Below, piece after piece: positions 1-7,676 of a stretch of DNA of 55,540 nucleotides. Below the pieces are notes generated by a model that saw only the letters and a program-made list of their open reading frames with translations, did not search any database and was not told the DNA's origin. This DNA is from Bacteroidota bacterium (GTDB taxonomy: Bacteria; Bacteroidota; Bacteroidia; Chitinophagales; Chitinophagaceae), in NCBI GenBank assembly GCA_023423405.1, contig JAFAFR010000099.1, positions 1 through 55,540 on the forward strand, read 5' to 3'. Both the position numbers and the translations under genes were made by a program. Within the stretch, counting starts at the first letter, position 1. Each line of letters opens with the position of its first letter.

Positions 1-203
1 TGATCGCCGATCTTTTACTCAATGTCATTAAGAAGAAAACAGCCTGCCACTGGTCTTTCTCCCAACTGGCAGCCATGGTGCGCTTGCATTTGATGACTTA
101 CCTCAACATGGCGCAGTTCCTGAAAAACCCCGAAAAAGCACTCCTGCACAAGATCAGCGCAGGTAAGGATACCGTCCAGTATTTTCTGCGTTTTCCGCCA
201 TAG
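1..203 (+). CDS. IS4-family transposase, C-terminal fragment
   Basis: The frame begins at base 3 and runs 66 codons to TAG at 201-203; the 5' end lies outside the window. The peptide begins IADLLLNVIKKK and has a hydrophobic, helix-rich tail (MVRLHLMTYLNMAQFL). This resembles the last residues of Bacteroidota IS4-type DDE transposases, where a similar NLL-x-V-I-K-K segment follows the catalytic glutamate region. The catalytic DDE residues are not in the window, so the family call rests on tail resemblance only. The element sits beside a reductase gene that has lost its 3' half, which fits an insertion or deletion event here. Confidence 0.5.
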   Translation, partial: IADLLLNVIKKKTACHWSFSQLAAMVRLHLMTYLNMAQFLKNPEKALLHKISAGKDTVQYFLRFPP

Positions 204-297
204 GGGGCTTGCAATCCTATAAACCAGGCTTTTAACCTGACAAACTCAATAGCCACTTATCTAAAACAACGCCCCCAGATTTTTACCGGACAGCAAT
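1..297 (+). mobile_element. right end of an IS4-type insertion sequence (partial)
   Basis: The window opens inside a transposase reading frame that stops at 201-203. About 95 bp of non-coding sequence follow, after which the intergenic C/A-rich repeat and a broken reductase gene begin. The stretch ending near 297 (ACCGGACAGC at 285-294) has the look of an IS terminus, but the other end lies outside the window, so inverted repeats and a target duplication cannot be confirmed. The boundary at 297 is inferred from where unrelated sequence begins. Confidence 0.4.
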
Positions 298-324
298 AAC
301 CACAAACCTCAAACTCCAAACCTT
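298..324. repeat. C/A-rich dispersed repeat, copy 1
   Basis: This 27-bp segment (AACCACAAACCTCAAACTCC followed by AAACCTT) is identical, in the same orientation, to 3684-3710. Related copies lie at 693-796, 3431-3525 and 50462-50505. It abuts the broken 3' end of the minus-strand FMN reductase remnant. Confidence 0.8.
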
Positions 325-325
325 A

Positions 326-679
326 TAGGCATTAAGTCCGCTGGCCGAAGCAATGATGAAGGCAACGGGCTTGTCAGAAAAAACTGTTGTAGATACGCAC
401 CATTCGAACGCATTCTTTAGTCCGCTGGAAATGCTGAATATATATTCGGGAGAACAGATCAGAACAATATCTGCCAGCTCCGATGGCAAGACGAAAATCG
501 ACAATGGCCCGCGGCGGCATTCCGAGCGTAAGATCCGGATCAAAAGGCGGCAGCGCTTTGAGATCCTCGAAAATCGTGAAGGTGAAATGGGCTTTTCCAG
601 GTTCCGCCAAATGCCGGATCAGGTGTTGGTTGGCGGTATTGGTCCCGGCACTGCCATTGATGATAAAAACTTTCTTCAA
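326..679 (-). pseudogene. NADPH-dependent FMN reductase, frameshifted and truncated
   Basis: Read on the minus strand from a TTG at 677-679, the product starts KKVFIINGS, the flavodoxin-like phosphate-binding start of NADPH-dependent FMN reductases. It continues through PPRAIVDFRLAIG. A one-base slip near 480 moves the reading frame, after which the family motifs resume as ADIVLICSPEYIFS, LKNAFEWCVSTTVFSDKP and IIASASG. The usual C-terminal half after SASG is missing and is replaced by the C/A-rich repeat and IS-side sequence. The gene therefore carries both a frameshift and a 3' truncation. It has a TTG start and no close functional neighbours. I am confident of the family and of the break; the exact frameshift base is uncertain. 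Confidence 0.75.
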
Positions 680-692
680 ATGTAAAACGTAA

Positions 693-796
693 AGATTTGG
701 AGTTGGTGGTCTGTAGTTTGGATTTGAGCGCGTGGTTATGCAACCTGGCCGGGGATTTCGCAACCCCAAACCACAAACCCCAAACTCCAAACCCTC
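693..796. repeat. G/T-rich and C/A-rich inverted repeat pair, copy 2
   Basis: A G/T-rich arm at 693-726 (TTTGGAGTTGGTGGTCTGTA and onward) is the imperfect reverse complement of a C/A-rich arm at 762-796, with about 35 bp between. The pair fills almost the whole gap between the reductase remnant and the next gene. The right arm belongs to the same family as 298-324 and 3684-3710. It ends one base before the stop codon of the minus-strand gene at 797. Confidence 0.7.
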
Positions 797-1453
797 TCAA
801 CTTTTCCGTCCTCTCTTACTCTCCTCATACGTCATCTCGCGATACCCCGATTTCGGGATGTCAAATTTTGAGATCGGAACGGGATTCAGCGAAAGCTGCG
901 ACACCACATATCGGATCACCAGCTTGCCCTGGATGAACTCGTATTCGAGCGGCAGTCCCCGGAGGTTGGAGAATTGCGAATTGTAGTCGATGTTTTCGGG
1001 AATGATTTCGTCGGTATAGTACACCGTGAAGGTGCTGCCGTCTTTCAGTTTGGCAACGGCCTTTTTGCAGGTATAGCCGGCCAGCACTTTTGTTTCGCCA
1101 GTGACGGTGAAGCTGATGCCTTCGTATTTGCGGTTCTTGTCTTTCCAGTCGTCGGCGCTGAGCCGGATCAGGAGTTTCTGGCCGCCTACTTCCTGCAGCA
1201 CCACGGCAGTGCCTGCTTTGGAATCGTGGATGGTGGTGAAACTCGCCAGGGCGCTGTTCATTTCGGAGCGACTGAGCGTGCTCTTGAGGTAAACCGTGGT
1301 GGTGGCGCCATCAAAAGCATCGGCCAGTTTCGGTTCGGCAGAGCCGGTGTTGATCACGGCATCGTATACCACTGTAAGATCGCTTATCTTTTTTTGCGCC
1401 GTAACCAGCAATCCGCTGGCCACCAGTAAGCCGGACAATACAAGTTTTTTCAT
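797..1453 (-). CDS. secreted GLPGLI/DUF4412-like protein
   Basis: A 218-residue protein with a clear signal peptide (KKLVLSGLLVASGLLVTAQ, probable cleavage after about residue 19). Its centre has the pattern TGETKVLAGYTCKKA, then TFTVYYTDEI, then a GLPLEYEF motif. This order (GY-x-CKKA, a YYT strand, a GLP turn) is seen in Bacteroidota GLPGLI and DUF4412 proteins, which are periplasmic or surface proteins of unknown biochemical role. The ATG at 1451-1453 is the only start that includes the signal peptide. It lies downstream of yidC on the same strand with an 81-bp gap that holds a weak terminator. A specific function cannot be given. Confidence 0.7.
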   Translation of the reverse strand: MKKLVLSGLLVASGLLVTAQKKISDLTVVYDAVINTGSAEPKLADAFDGATTTVYLKSTLSRSEMNSALASFTTIHDSKAGTAVVLQEVGGQKLLIRLSADDWKDKNRKYEGISFTVTGETKVLAGYTCKKAVAKLKDGSTFTVYYTDEIIPENIDYNSQFSNLRGLPLEYEFIQGKLVIRYVVSQLSLNPVPISKFDIPKSGYREMTYEESKRGRKS

Positions 1454-1506
1454 TGTACAGGTTGGTTACCGGTTAGACCGGTAAATAAGTTCAACGTTTA
1501 GCCGGC

Positions 1507-1535
1507 TAAAAATAAGAAAACCACCCGAACCGGGT
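1507..1535 (-). terminator. weak intrinsic terminator after yidC
   Basis: On the minus strand ACCCG-GTT-CGGGT (1523-1535) forms a short stem overlapping the yidC stop codon. It is followed by a T-rich tract broken by G and C. The stem is only 5 bp, so it may be leaky. Confidence 0.4.
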
Positions 1536-3385
1536 TATTTTCCTTTTTTCTGCTGTTGCTGCATATCCTGGACGCGCTTCTGCTGGGCCTGCATCTGCTC
1601 CATCTTTTCCTGCCACTTGCTTTTGGATTTTGGCTTCAGGCGGTTCTCGGCCAGTTGCGCAACGATCTTATCGTGGTCAATGATGTATTTCTGGATGATC
1701 CACTGCAATACCAGGGTGATAACGTTTGATACCGTATAATACCAGGTCAGCGCCGAAGGGAGGCGGTTGAAAAATACCAGCAGGACCACCGGGAAGATAT
1801 AAGGCATGTACTTGAGCATCGGGTTGTTCTGGTCCGGTGTCATGTTCATGTTATAGATAGAGATAAGAAAGCTGGTGAGCACGGCCGTGATGGTGAACAG
1901 GCTGATGTGGTCGCCGAAACCGAGCGGAATGCTGAAAGGAAGTTTCGCGATCACATCATAGGTACTGAGGTCTTTTGCCCACAGGAAACTTTCCCCACGC
2001 AGGGCCACGCTGGAGTTGAAGAAACTATAGAGGGCGAAGAAGATCGGGATCTGCAGCAACGCGGGTATACAACCACCCAGCGGGTTCACGCCTGCCTCGC
2101 GGAACAGCTTCATCTGTTCCATGCCGAAGCTCTGCTGGTCGTCGCCGAACCTGGCGCGCAGGGCATCGATCTCGGGGCGCAGCGCTTTCATTTTTGCCCC
2201 GCTCAGGTAAGAGGAATACACGAGGGGAGAGGTCACCAGGCGGATAAAGAGGGTCAGCAGCGCGATCACAATGCCATAGCTGCCAATGAACTTTTTGATG
2301 AAGTCGAACACCGGCATTACGATGAACTGGTTGATGGGGCGCACGAAGGAATAGATGCCCTGTCCCAGGTTCACGATCTTGTCCATCTTATCCACGCCGA
2401 CATGCCGCAGGATCTTGTAGTCGTTGGGACCATAATAGATCTGCAGCGGCACCATCGCCGTATTACCGGTTTGCAGTTTTTTCTGGAAGCTGGCCTTGGC
2501 CGCGGTGATGAGGTGGCCGCTATCTTCAGAAGGTGTGGTCCAGTCGACCTGGCCTGCGTCGAATTTGTCTTTTGCGATCAGGGTGGTGTTGAAGAACTGC
2601 TGTTTGATGGAAGCCCAGTGGATGGGACCTTCAAATTTTTTGGTATTGCTGGAGATCAGGTTGAAATAGTCGTACTCGTCTTTTTCTACCAGCACCAGTT
2701 GCGATTGCTGCCTTTCATATTTGAGATCGAGCTCCTGCTTGCTGGCATCCACATTCCACTGCAGGTTGAGGTTTTGCTGCGAAAGCAATTGATTCGCCCC
2801 GTTGATCTTAATATTGAAATCCACGAGGTAGGAATCGGGATGAAGGACAAACTCATGCTGGATGGTTTCGCCCTGGTCGCCCCTGAGCTCGTAGGTGATG
2901 GTTTGATTACCTGCGGCGTCTTTGGTGATGTTGCCGCCCTGGAAGTACAGATCGGCAACCTGGCTGCTGGTATTGGCACCGGTATTGATGGCATAGTCGA
3001 TCTTTTCGTTACCGCCATCCACCAGGGTCACCTGGGTGCTGTCGCCGCGCCGGTACTTTTTCAGCACCACTTTTGCGGGCTGGCCACCCTGGTTGGAAAA
3101 CACGATGGATACCAGGTCGTTCTCAACGGTTTCCAGTTTTTCGGCCGACATTTTGGCGAGGGTCCAGCCGCTGGCGTTGGAGTCCACCGCCTGGCGTGTG
3201 CTGTCGATGGTTGCCACAGCCTGCTCGGCGGCCAGTTTCTTTTTGGCTGTTTCCACTTTCGCAATGGAATCAGCGTATTGTTGCTGCTTCACCTGCAGCT
3301 CGCGGCTGCTTTTGGAAGACATAAACAGATAAACGAAAAGAAGAACGCCCAATAACACAAAACCTATTACCGTATTCCGATCCAT
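1535..3385 (-). CDS. yidC: membrane protein insertase YidC
   Basis: YidC/Oxa1/Alb3 insertase that places proteins into the inner membrane, alone or with SecYEG. The start chosen is the ATG giving MDRNTVIGFVLLGVLLFVYL, the conserved YidC N-terminal membrane anchor; an upstream ATG three codons earlier is possible. A large periplasmic beta domain (about residues 60-350) is followed by the conserved five-helix core. That core begins with GSYGIVIALLTLFIRLVTSPLVY and contains EMQKLF-like MEQMKLFREAGVNPLGGCIP, where the region before the hairpin carries the family's conserved arginine. The C-terminus is rich in lysine and glutamine (QAQQKRVQDMQQQQKKGK), as usual for Bacteroidota YidC. It is about 616 residues, normal for the phylum. 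pyrG, a frequent upstream neighbour, is not present here; a G/T-rich repeat lies upstream instead. Confidence 0.97.
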   Translation of the reverse strand: MDRNTVIGFVLLGVLLFVYLFMSSKSSRELQVKQQQYADSIAKVETAKKKLAAEQAVATIDSTRQAVDSNASGWTLAKMSAEKLETVENDLVSIVFSNQGGQPAKVVLKKYRRGDSTQVTLVDGGNEKIDYAINTGANTSSQVADLYFQGGNITKDAAGNQTITYELRGDQGETIQHEFVLHPDSYLVDFNIKINGANQLLSQQNLNLQWNVDASKQELDLKYERQQSQLVLVEKDEYDYFNLISSNTKKFEGPIHWASIKQQFFNTTLIAKDKFDAGQVDWTTPSEDSGHLITAAKASFQKKLQTGNTAMVPLQIYYGPNDYKILRHVGVDKMDKIVNLGQGIYSFVRPINQFIVMPVFDFIKKFIGSYGIVIALLTLFIRLVTSPLVYSSYLSGAKMKALRPEIDALRARFGDDQQSFGMEQMKLFREAGVNPLGGCIPALLQIPIFFALYSFFNSSVALRGESFLWAKDLSTYDVIAKLPFSIPLGFGDHISLFTITAVLTSFLISIYNMNMTPDQNNPMLKYMPYIFPVVLLVFFNRLPSALTWYYTVSNVITLVLQWIIQKYIIDHDKIVAQLAENRLKPKSKSKWQEKMEQMQAQQKRVQDMQQQQKKGK

Positions 3386-3416
3386 GCTTTGCATGCCAAA
3401 ATGTTTTTAAGACGGG

Positions 3417-3424
3417 CAAAGATA
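3417..3424 (-). promoter_or_regulatory. yidC promoter, -7 element
   Basis: The minus strand reads TATCTTTG here, a perfect match to the Bacteroidota -7 consensus TAnnTTTG. It lies about 32 bp upstream of the yidC ATG. No clear -33 TTTG could be assigned, because the upstream sequence is C/A-rich repeat on this strand. Confidence 0.6.
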
Positions 3425-3430
3425 AGGGGA

Positions 3431-3525
3431 TAAGTTGGGTTTGGGGTTTGTGGTTTGGGGTTTGGGGTTGGTTGATGGTTTGTGGTTGATGGTTTGGGGT
3501 TGATGGTTTGGGGTTGATGGTTCGG
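3431..3525. repeat. G/T-rich dispersed repeat, long copy
   Basis: A 95-bp run made almost wholly of GGTTT, GGGGTTT and GTGGTTT units, with a sub-repeat of about 15 bp (GGTTGATGGTTTGGG) repeated three times near its right side. It occupies the first part of the gene-free 3386-3715 interval upstream of yidC. The matching C/A-rich arm lies at 3684-3710. The 155 bp between them show no coding potential that I can support. Confidence 0.8.
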
Positions 3526-3683
3526 GCTGGCCGGGCAATCAGGCGATGAAGCCGGGTTTGTCAGCGAATGGGCCATCGGTGGCGCCGGTGATATGACGCT
3601 GATACATACGCAGCGAAAATTTTGCGATACTCCGGGAGATAAACTTTAGAGAATAACTTAATACCTGAAGCCGCCCAACTTCA

Positions 3684-3710
3684 AACCACAAACCTCAAAC
3701 TCCAAACCTT
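3684..3710. repeat. C/A-rich dispersed repeat, copy 4
   Basis: Exact 27-bp match to 298-324, in the same orientation. It ends five bases before the stop codon of the minus-strand gene at 3716. On the coding strand it is therefore a G/T-rich tract directly after the stop. Confidence 0.8.
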
Positions 3711-3715
3711 CTTCA

Positions 3716-4096
3716 CTACTTTTGAATACGCAGCTTCAGTTTCAACACCTCGGTGTTGCTGCAGGGCGCTTTTGTATTGCCCATGTTCAGCCGGTGGTTG
3801 TAAGGCATAATGTAGGTGGTATTGCCTTTCTGGTAGGTGATCAGGGAATTGAAAGTGAGCTGGCCATTGGCATTGCTCTGGTTGAAGATCAGGCTGCCTT
3901 TGTAGGAAGGACCGGCTTTCAGCGTGAAACCGGAACTGGTCCGGATCGGGGTGAAATCCGTTTCAATGGTGCTGGCCTTTTTCTTTTTTTCGCCCCCCAT
4001 ACTGGCAAAAGCCAGACCGGCAACGCTCAACATAAAAGCTGCAGCAAGCAACTTCAGCCGGTGCCTTTTCAGTCTTGTATGGAAGTCCTTGATCAT
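3716..4096 (-). CDS. small exported protein of unknown function
   Basis: A 126-residue protein. After a basic start (MIKDFHTRLKRHRLK) comes one hydrophobic segment (LLAAAFMLSVAGLAFA), which reads as a signal peptide or a single membrane anchor. The mature part is short, with a lysine run (GGEKKKKAST) and a beta-rich remainder (FTLKAGPSYKGSLIF, NSLITYQKGNTTYIMPYNH). No family is recognised. It stands alone between two intergenic stretches and has a good promoter of its own at 4102-4109. Codon choice resembles that of neighbouring genes, so it is likely a real gene. Confidence 0.7.
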   Translation of the reverse strand: MIKDFHTRLKRHRLKLLAAAFMLSVAGLAFASMGGEKKKKASTIETDFTPIRTSSGFTLKAGPSYKGSLIFNQSNANGQLTFNSLITYQKGNTTYIMPYNHRLNMGNTKAPCSNTEVLKLKLRIQK

Positions 4097-4101
4097 TGCT
4101 A

Positions 4102-4109
4102 CAAAATTA
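4102..4109 (-). promoter_or_regulatory. -7 element for the small exported protein gene
   Basis: The minus strand reads TAATTTTG, matching TAnnTTTG, six bases upstream of the ATG. That is very close to the start codon and would give a short or leaderless transcript. The position makes it less certain than the yidC element. Confidence 0.4.
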
Positions 4110-4240
4110 GTAAAATATTTTGCTAAATACGAAACCGTTTATCACATTTTTTAATATGAGTTTAACGATTGGGGAGAAAAAAGGTTACATTTTCTTGGCA
4201 GTTTTTTCCGGAACCGTTAAATTACGATAACCCATTCTAC

Positions 4241-5662
4241 ATGAAAGAATACCCCTTCCGCCAGGACAGAGAGGATATTGAGGAGTTGCTGAGGCTGTAC
4301 AATAACCGGAAATCGGGCGCATCCCATACCTTTCTCGACGAAGAATCCTTCGAAAAGATCATCAACCACTTCGACGACGCCGAAGACCTGGCCCAGGCCC
4401 TCGAAGCCTGTGATATGGCTGTGGAACAATTTCCCTACAGCGCCGCCTTGCTGCTCCGCAAGGCCGATCTCCTGATCGCCACCCGGAAATATGCCGACGC
4501 GCTCAGCATGCTCGACCTCGCCGAACTGCTCGACAGCCGCGACATCAACCTCTATATTCTTCGCACCGACGCCTTCCTGGCGCTGGACCAACAGGAAAAA
4601 GCCGTCGAGATTCTCGAAAACGCCCTCTCGTCTTTCGAAGGCGAAGAAAAGATAGACCTGCTGTTCGAACTGGCCGACGTCTACGACGACTATGAAGAAT
4701 TCGACAAACTCTTCGATTGCCTCAAACTGATCCTGGAACAGGAACCGGCCAATGAAGAGGCCCTGTACAAAATCTGCTTCTGGACCGATTTCACCGGCCG
4801 CAATGAGGAAAGCATCCGCCTGCACCAGCAGATACTGGAAGATCTTCCCTATAACGAGCTCGCCTGGTTCAACCTGGCCGCCGCTTACCAGGGACTCAAA
4901 CTCTACGAAAAAGCCATCGATGCCTATAAATTCGCCATCACCATCGATGAAAAATTCGATTACGCCTACCGCAATATGGGAGATGCGTTTATCCGTCTCC
5001 GTAAGTTCAAAGAAGCCATTGAAGTGCTCGAAAAAGTGCTGGAGCTGACCCGCCCCGAAGACGTGATCTACGAAGCCATCGGGCATTGCTACGACCGGCT
5101 GAAAAACTATGCACAGGCAAGGTTCTATTACCGCAAGGCCGTGCACCTTACGCCCGACGACAGTAAGCTCTATTATAAGATCGCCTGTACCTATATCAAC
5201 GAGGGGCAATACGCCCAGGCCGTGAAGCAACTCGAAACCGCCATGCAGATCAGCAAGAACCAGCCCGAGTTCAACCTCGCGATGGGAGAATGCAAGATCC
5301 AGCTCGGCGAGATCCGCGATGCCATTTTTTATTTCTCCAACGTGGTGCGGGCGCGCCCCAAAGCCGCCAACGGGTGGGAGGCCCTCATCCGGTGTCTCTA
5401 TGGCGGCGAGTTTTTCGGAGAAGCCCTCGAACAGGTCGACGCCGCCCTGCAGCATACCGAAGGGAAACCTCTTTTCATATATTATAAAAGTGCCATACTG
5501 CTGGCCCTGGGCAAAACCAAGGAAGCGCTGCTCTACCTCGAACGCGCCCTCCAGAAAGCGCCCAAACTGCTGAAGGACTTCGTGGCGCTGCGCCCGGCTG
5601 TCCTGCAAAACCAGTTCGTGGTAGACGTGATCGCCCGTAACCGGAAGGGTGGTAAGGCATAA
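4241..5662 (+). CDS. tetratricopeptide repeat protein
   Basis: A 473-residue soluble protein built from tandem helical TPR units, for example ALLLRKADLLIATRKYADALSM, LAWFNLAAAYQGLKLYEKAI, DYAYRNMGDAFIRLRKFKEA and KLYYKIACTYINEGQYAQAV. I count about nine or ten units from residue 70 to near the C-terminus. There is no signal peptide or membrane segment, so it is probably a cytoplasmic scaffold. The ATG at 4241 (MKEYPFRQD) is preferred over a TTG 72 bases upstream, because Bacteroidota relatives start with a similar short acidic segment. It is a conserved phylum protein without an assigned partner. It ends 17 bases before the promoter of the next gene, so it is probably monocistronic. Confidence 0.85.
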   Translation: MKEYPFRQDREDIEELLRLYNNRKSGASHTFLDEESFEKIINHFDDAEDLAQALEACDMAVEQFPYSAALLLRKADLLIATRKYADALSMLDLAELLDSRDINLYILRTDAFLALDQQEKAVEILENALSSFEGEEKIDLLFELADVYDDYEEFDKLFDCLKLILEQEPANEEALYKICFWTDFTGRNEESIRLHQQILEDLPYNELAWFNLAAAYQGLKLYEKAIDAYKFAITIDEKFDYAYRNMGDAFIRLRKFKEAIEVLEKVLELTRPEDVIYEAIGHCYDRLKNYAQARFYYRKAVHLTPDDSKLYYKIACTYINEGQYAQAVKQLETAMQISKNQPEFNLAMGECKIQLGEIRDAIFYFSNVVRARPKAANGWEALIRCLYGGEFFGEALEQVDAALQHTEGKPLFIYYKSAILLALGKTKEALLYLERALQKAPKLLKDFVALRPAVLQNQFVVDVIARNRKGGKA

Positions 5663-5678
5663 TATCGGCGGCGTTTCC

Positions 5679-5686
5679 TATTTTTG
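5679..5686 (+). promoter_or_regulatory. -7 element for the comA-aroE pair
   Basis: TATTTTTG matches TAnnTTTG and lies 26 bp upstream of the chosen ATG of the ComA-family gene. Its position supports the start at 5712 over an upstream ATG at 5649. Confidence 0.55.
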
Positions 5687-5711
5687 CGCGGCGTTCAATA
5701 AACAGCAGCCA

Positions 5712-6482
5712 ATGAATTTCAACTTGACACAGATGCCCGAAAGGCTGGCCAGGCCGCGGGCAAAGGGCATCACGATGGTAATGGATAAGGGTCTGAGCAT
5801 CGATGAAGCCAAACAGTTCATGAGCGTTTCGTACCCTCATGTCGACATCGTTAAACTGGGCTTCGGCACATCTTTTGTTACCCCCAACCTCCGCGAAAAG
5901 CTCGACGTTTACCGCTCCTACGATATTCCTGTTTATTTTGGCGGCACCCTGTTCGAAGCCTTTCTCATCCGTAACCAGTTTGAAGATTATATCAGCGTCT
6001 GCAAAGACTTCGGCATATCTTATATGGAGGTGAGCGATGGTTCCATCACCATTCCCCACGCAGAGAAATGCGGGTACATCGAAAAGCTCACCAAACACGG
6101 CACCGTGCTCAGCGAAGTGGGTTCCAAGGATGCGGCGCATATCATTCCGCCTTATAAGTGGATTGAACTGATGCGCGCCGAACTCGACGCCGGCTCCAGC
6201 TACGTGATCGCGGAAGCGCGCGAGGCGGGCAATGTGGGCATCTACCGTGGCAGCGGCGAAGTGCGCGAAGGCCTCGTGCAGGAGATCCTCACCCAGATCC
6301 CCGAAGAAAAGATCCTCTGGGAAGCGCCGCAGAAAGCGCAGCAACTGTATTTCATTGAGCTCATTGGTTGTAACGTGAACCTCGGCAACATTGCACCCAC
6401 CGAAGTGATTTCGCTGGAAGCCATGCGTGTGGGCCTTCGCGGCGATACGTTCAGCCTTTTCCTCAATAAAGAAACCGCCTGA
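5712..6482 (+). CDS. comA: phosphosulfolactate synthase (ComA family)
   Basis: A 256-residue (beta/alpha)8-barrel protein of the ComA family. The archetype adds sulfite to phosphoenolpyruvate to give phosphosulfolactate, the first step of coenzyme M synthesis in methanogens. Family motifs visible are KGITMVMDKGLS, VDIVKLGFGTS, VYFGGTLFEAF, GISYMEVSDGS and VIAEAREAGNVGI. The ATG at 5712 gives the conserved MNFNLTQMPER start and sits just after a promoter. A Bacteroidota cell has no coenzyme M pathway, so the physiological product is an open question. Links to sulfolactate or to the sulfonate lipids of this phylum are inference only. Its stop codon overlaps the aroE start by one base (TGATG), so the two are translationally coupled. 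Confidence 0.85.
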   Translation: MNFNLTQMPERLARPRAKGITMVMDKGLSIDEAKQFMSVSYPHVDIVKLGFGTSFVTPNLREKLDVYRSYDIPVYFGGTLFEAFLIRNQFEDYISVCKDFGISYMEVSDGSITIPHAEKCGYIEKLTKHGTVLSEVGSKDAAHIIPPYKWIELMRAELDAGSSYVIAEAREAGNVGIYRGSGEVREGLVQEILTQIPEEKILWEAPQKAQQLYFIELIGCNVNLGNIAPTEVISLEAMRVGLRGDTFSLFLNKETA

Positions 6483-7222
6483 TGCGCCGCTTCGGTCTCA
6501 TCGGCTATCCACTGGGGCATTCGTTTTCAAAACCCTTTTTCAATACAAAATTTGAAAAAGAGGGTATAGATGCCCGTTATGAAAATTTTCCCATTCCTTC
6601 CATCGGCGAATTGCCGGCCGTGCTCGCTGCCCACCCTTCGCTGGAAGGGTTGAATGTGACCATTCCTTATAAAGAACAGGTACTGCCTTTTCTCCATGCG
6701 CTGAGCCCGGAAGTAGCCGCCATTGGCGCCTGCAACTGCATCCGCATCCGCGCGAGCCGGCTTACCGGCTTTAATACCGATGTCATTGGTTTTGAAAAAT
6801 CCTTCCGCAGCAAATGGAACCCGGTGCAGACAAAAGCGCTGGTGCTGGGAACGGGTGGCGCCTCCAAAGCCGTGCAGTGGGTGCTGCAGCAAATGGGCAT
6901 TGCTTTCACCGTGGTGAGCCGCCGGCCCGATGCCGCAAAAGGCATCGCGTCTTACGAAACCCTGACGCGCGAAGAGCAGGCTGCCGCTTCTATATGGATC
7001 AATACCACGCCGCTGGGCATGGCGCCCGACACCGGCAGTTTTCCGCCCATGGATTATTCAGTGCTGGGAAGCGGCCATTACCTGTACGATCTTGTCTACA
7101 ATCCCGCGCAGACGGCCTTCCTGGCCCGGGGTGCCGCACAGGGCGCTACCGTTCAGAACGGGAAAGACATGCTGGAAATACAGGCGCTGGCCGGCTGGGA
7201 GATCTGGAACCGCCCCGAATAA
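6482..7222 (+). CDS. aroE: shikimate dehydrogenase
   Basis: NADPH-dependent reduction of 3-dehydroshikimate to shikimate in aromatic amino acid synthesis. The 246-residue protein has the substrate motif GHSFSKPFF, the catalytic lysine in VTIPYKE, IGACNCI, the conserved aspartate in GFNTDVIGF, the nucleotide-binding GTGGASKAV loop and a C-terminal NGKDMLEIQA. The length is slightly short, as is usual for Bacteroidota AroE. The ATG overlaps the comA-family stop codon by one base. The next gene is convergent, with 12 bases between the stop codons. Confidence 0.95.
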   Translation: MRRFGLIGYPLGHSFSKPFFNTKFEKEGIDARYENFPIPSIGELPAVLAAHPSLEGLNVTIPYKEQVLPFLHALSPEVAAIGACNCIRIRASRLTGFNTDVIGFEKSFRSKWNPVQTKALVLGTGGASKAVQWVLQQMGIAFTVVSRRPDAAKGIASYETLTREEQAAASIWINTTPLGMAPDTGSFPPMDYSVLGSGHYLYDLVYNPAQTAFLARGAAQGATVQNGKDMLEIQALAGWEIWNRPE

Positions 7223-7234
7223 GCGGGTTGCCTT

Positions 7235-7672
7235 TTACTGCAGGCCCCATTTTTCTTTCACCGCCGCGGGAACACGCACCACTTTTTTCTTTTCGTAATC
7301 GTAACAAACCATGCCGGTCTTCACCAGCGCAACGGCATTGGTGCTTCCATCTTCCTGCAGTTTCTCGAAAAGATAAAAGAGATCGAAACCAACCGTGCCG
7401 GCATCACTCACGGCAAGGCTCACCTGCAGGCGGTCGCCGTAAAAAACTTCCTGTTTGAATTCAATGGCGGCATCGGCCATGATGAGTCCCACGCCGGCAA
7501 AATCGAGCTCCGACAAACCGAAGGCTTTGAGGAACTGCACCCGCGCTTCGTGCGCGAGGGTGAGAATGCTGTCGTTGCCCACGTGACCGCCGTAATTGAG
7601 ATCAGTAATGCGGATGTGCAACTGGGTCTGAAAAAGAAAAGCGGCAGGGAGGTCCAGTTTGATGCGGGCCAT
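7235..7672 (-). CDS. acyl-CoA thioesterase, hotdog fold (YbgC/FadM-like)
   Basis: A 145-residue hotdog-fold protein expected to hydrolyse an acyl-CoA thioester. The motif ITDLNYGGHVGNDSILTLAHEAR matches the active-site region of 4-hydroxybenzoyl-CoA thioesterase-type enzymes; the Asp and the Gly-His pair before the central helix are in place. It is followed by IEFKQEVFYGDRLQV, a typical central strand pair. No signal peptide is present. It is transcribed with the anti-sigma-like gene upstream, four bases apart. The actual substrate cannot be read from sequence. Confidence 0.8.
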   Translation of the reverse strand: MARIKLDLPAAFLFQTQLHIRITDLNYGGHVGNDSILTLAHEARVQFLKAFGLSELDFAGVGLIMADAAIEFKQEVFYGDRLQVSLAVSDAGTVGFDLFYLFEKLQEDGSTNAVALVKTGMVCYDYEKKKVVRVPAAVKEKWGLQ

Positions 7673-7676
7673 AACG

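Noticed and set aside
1907..3355. Long plus-strand open frame opposite yidC (about 480 codons), with a similar one opposite the TPR gene (4217-5608)
   Set aside because: Both mirror real genes on the other strand, lack family motifs and arise from the GC preference at third codon positions.
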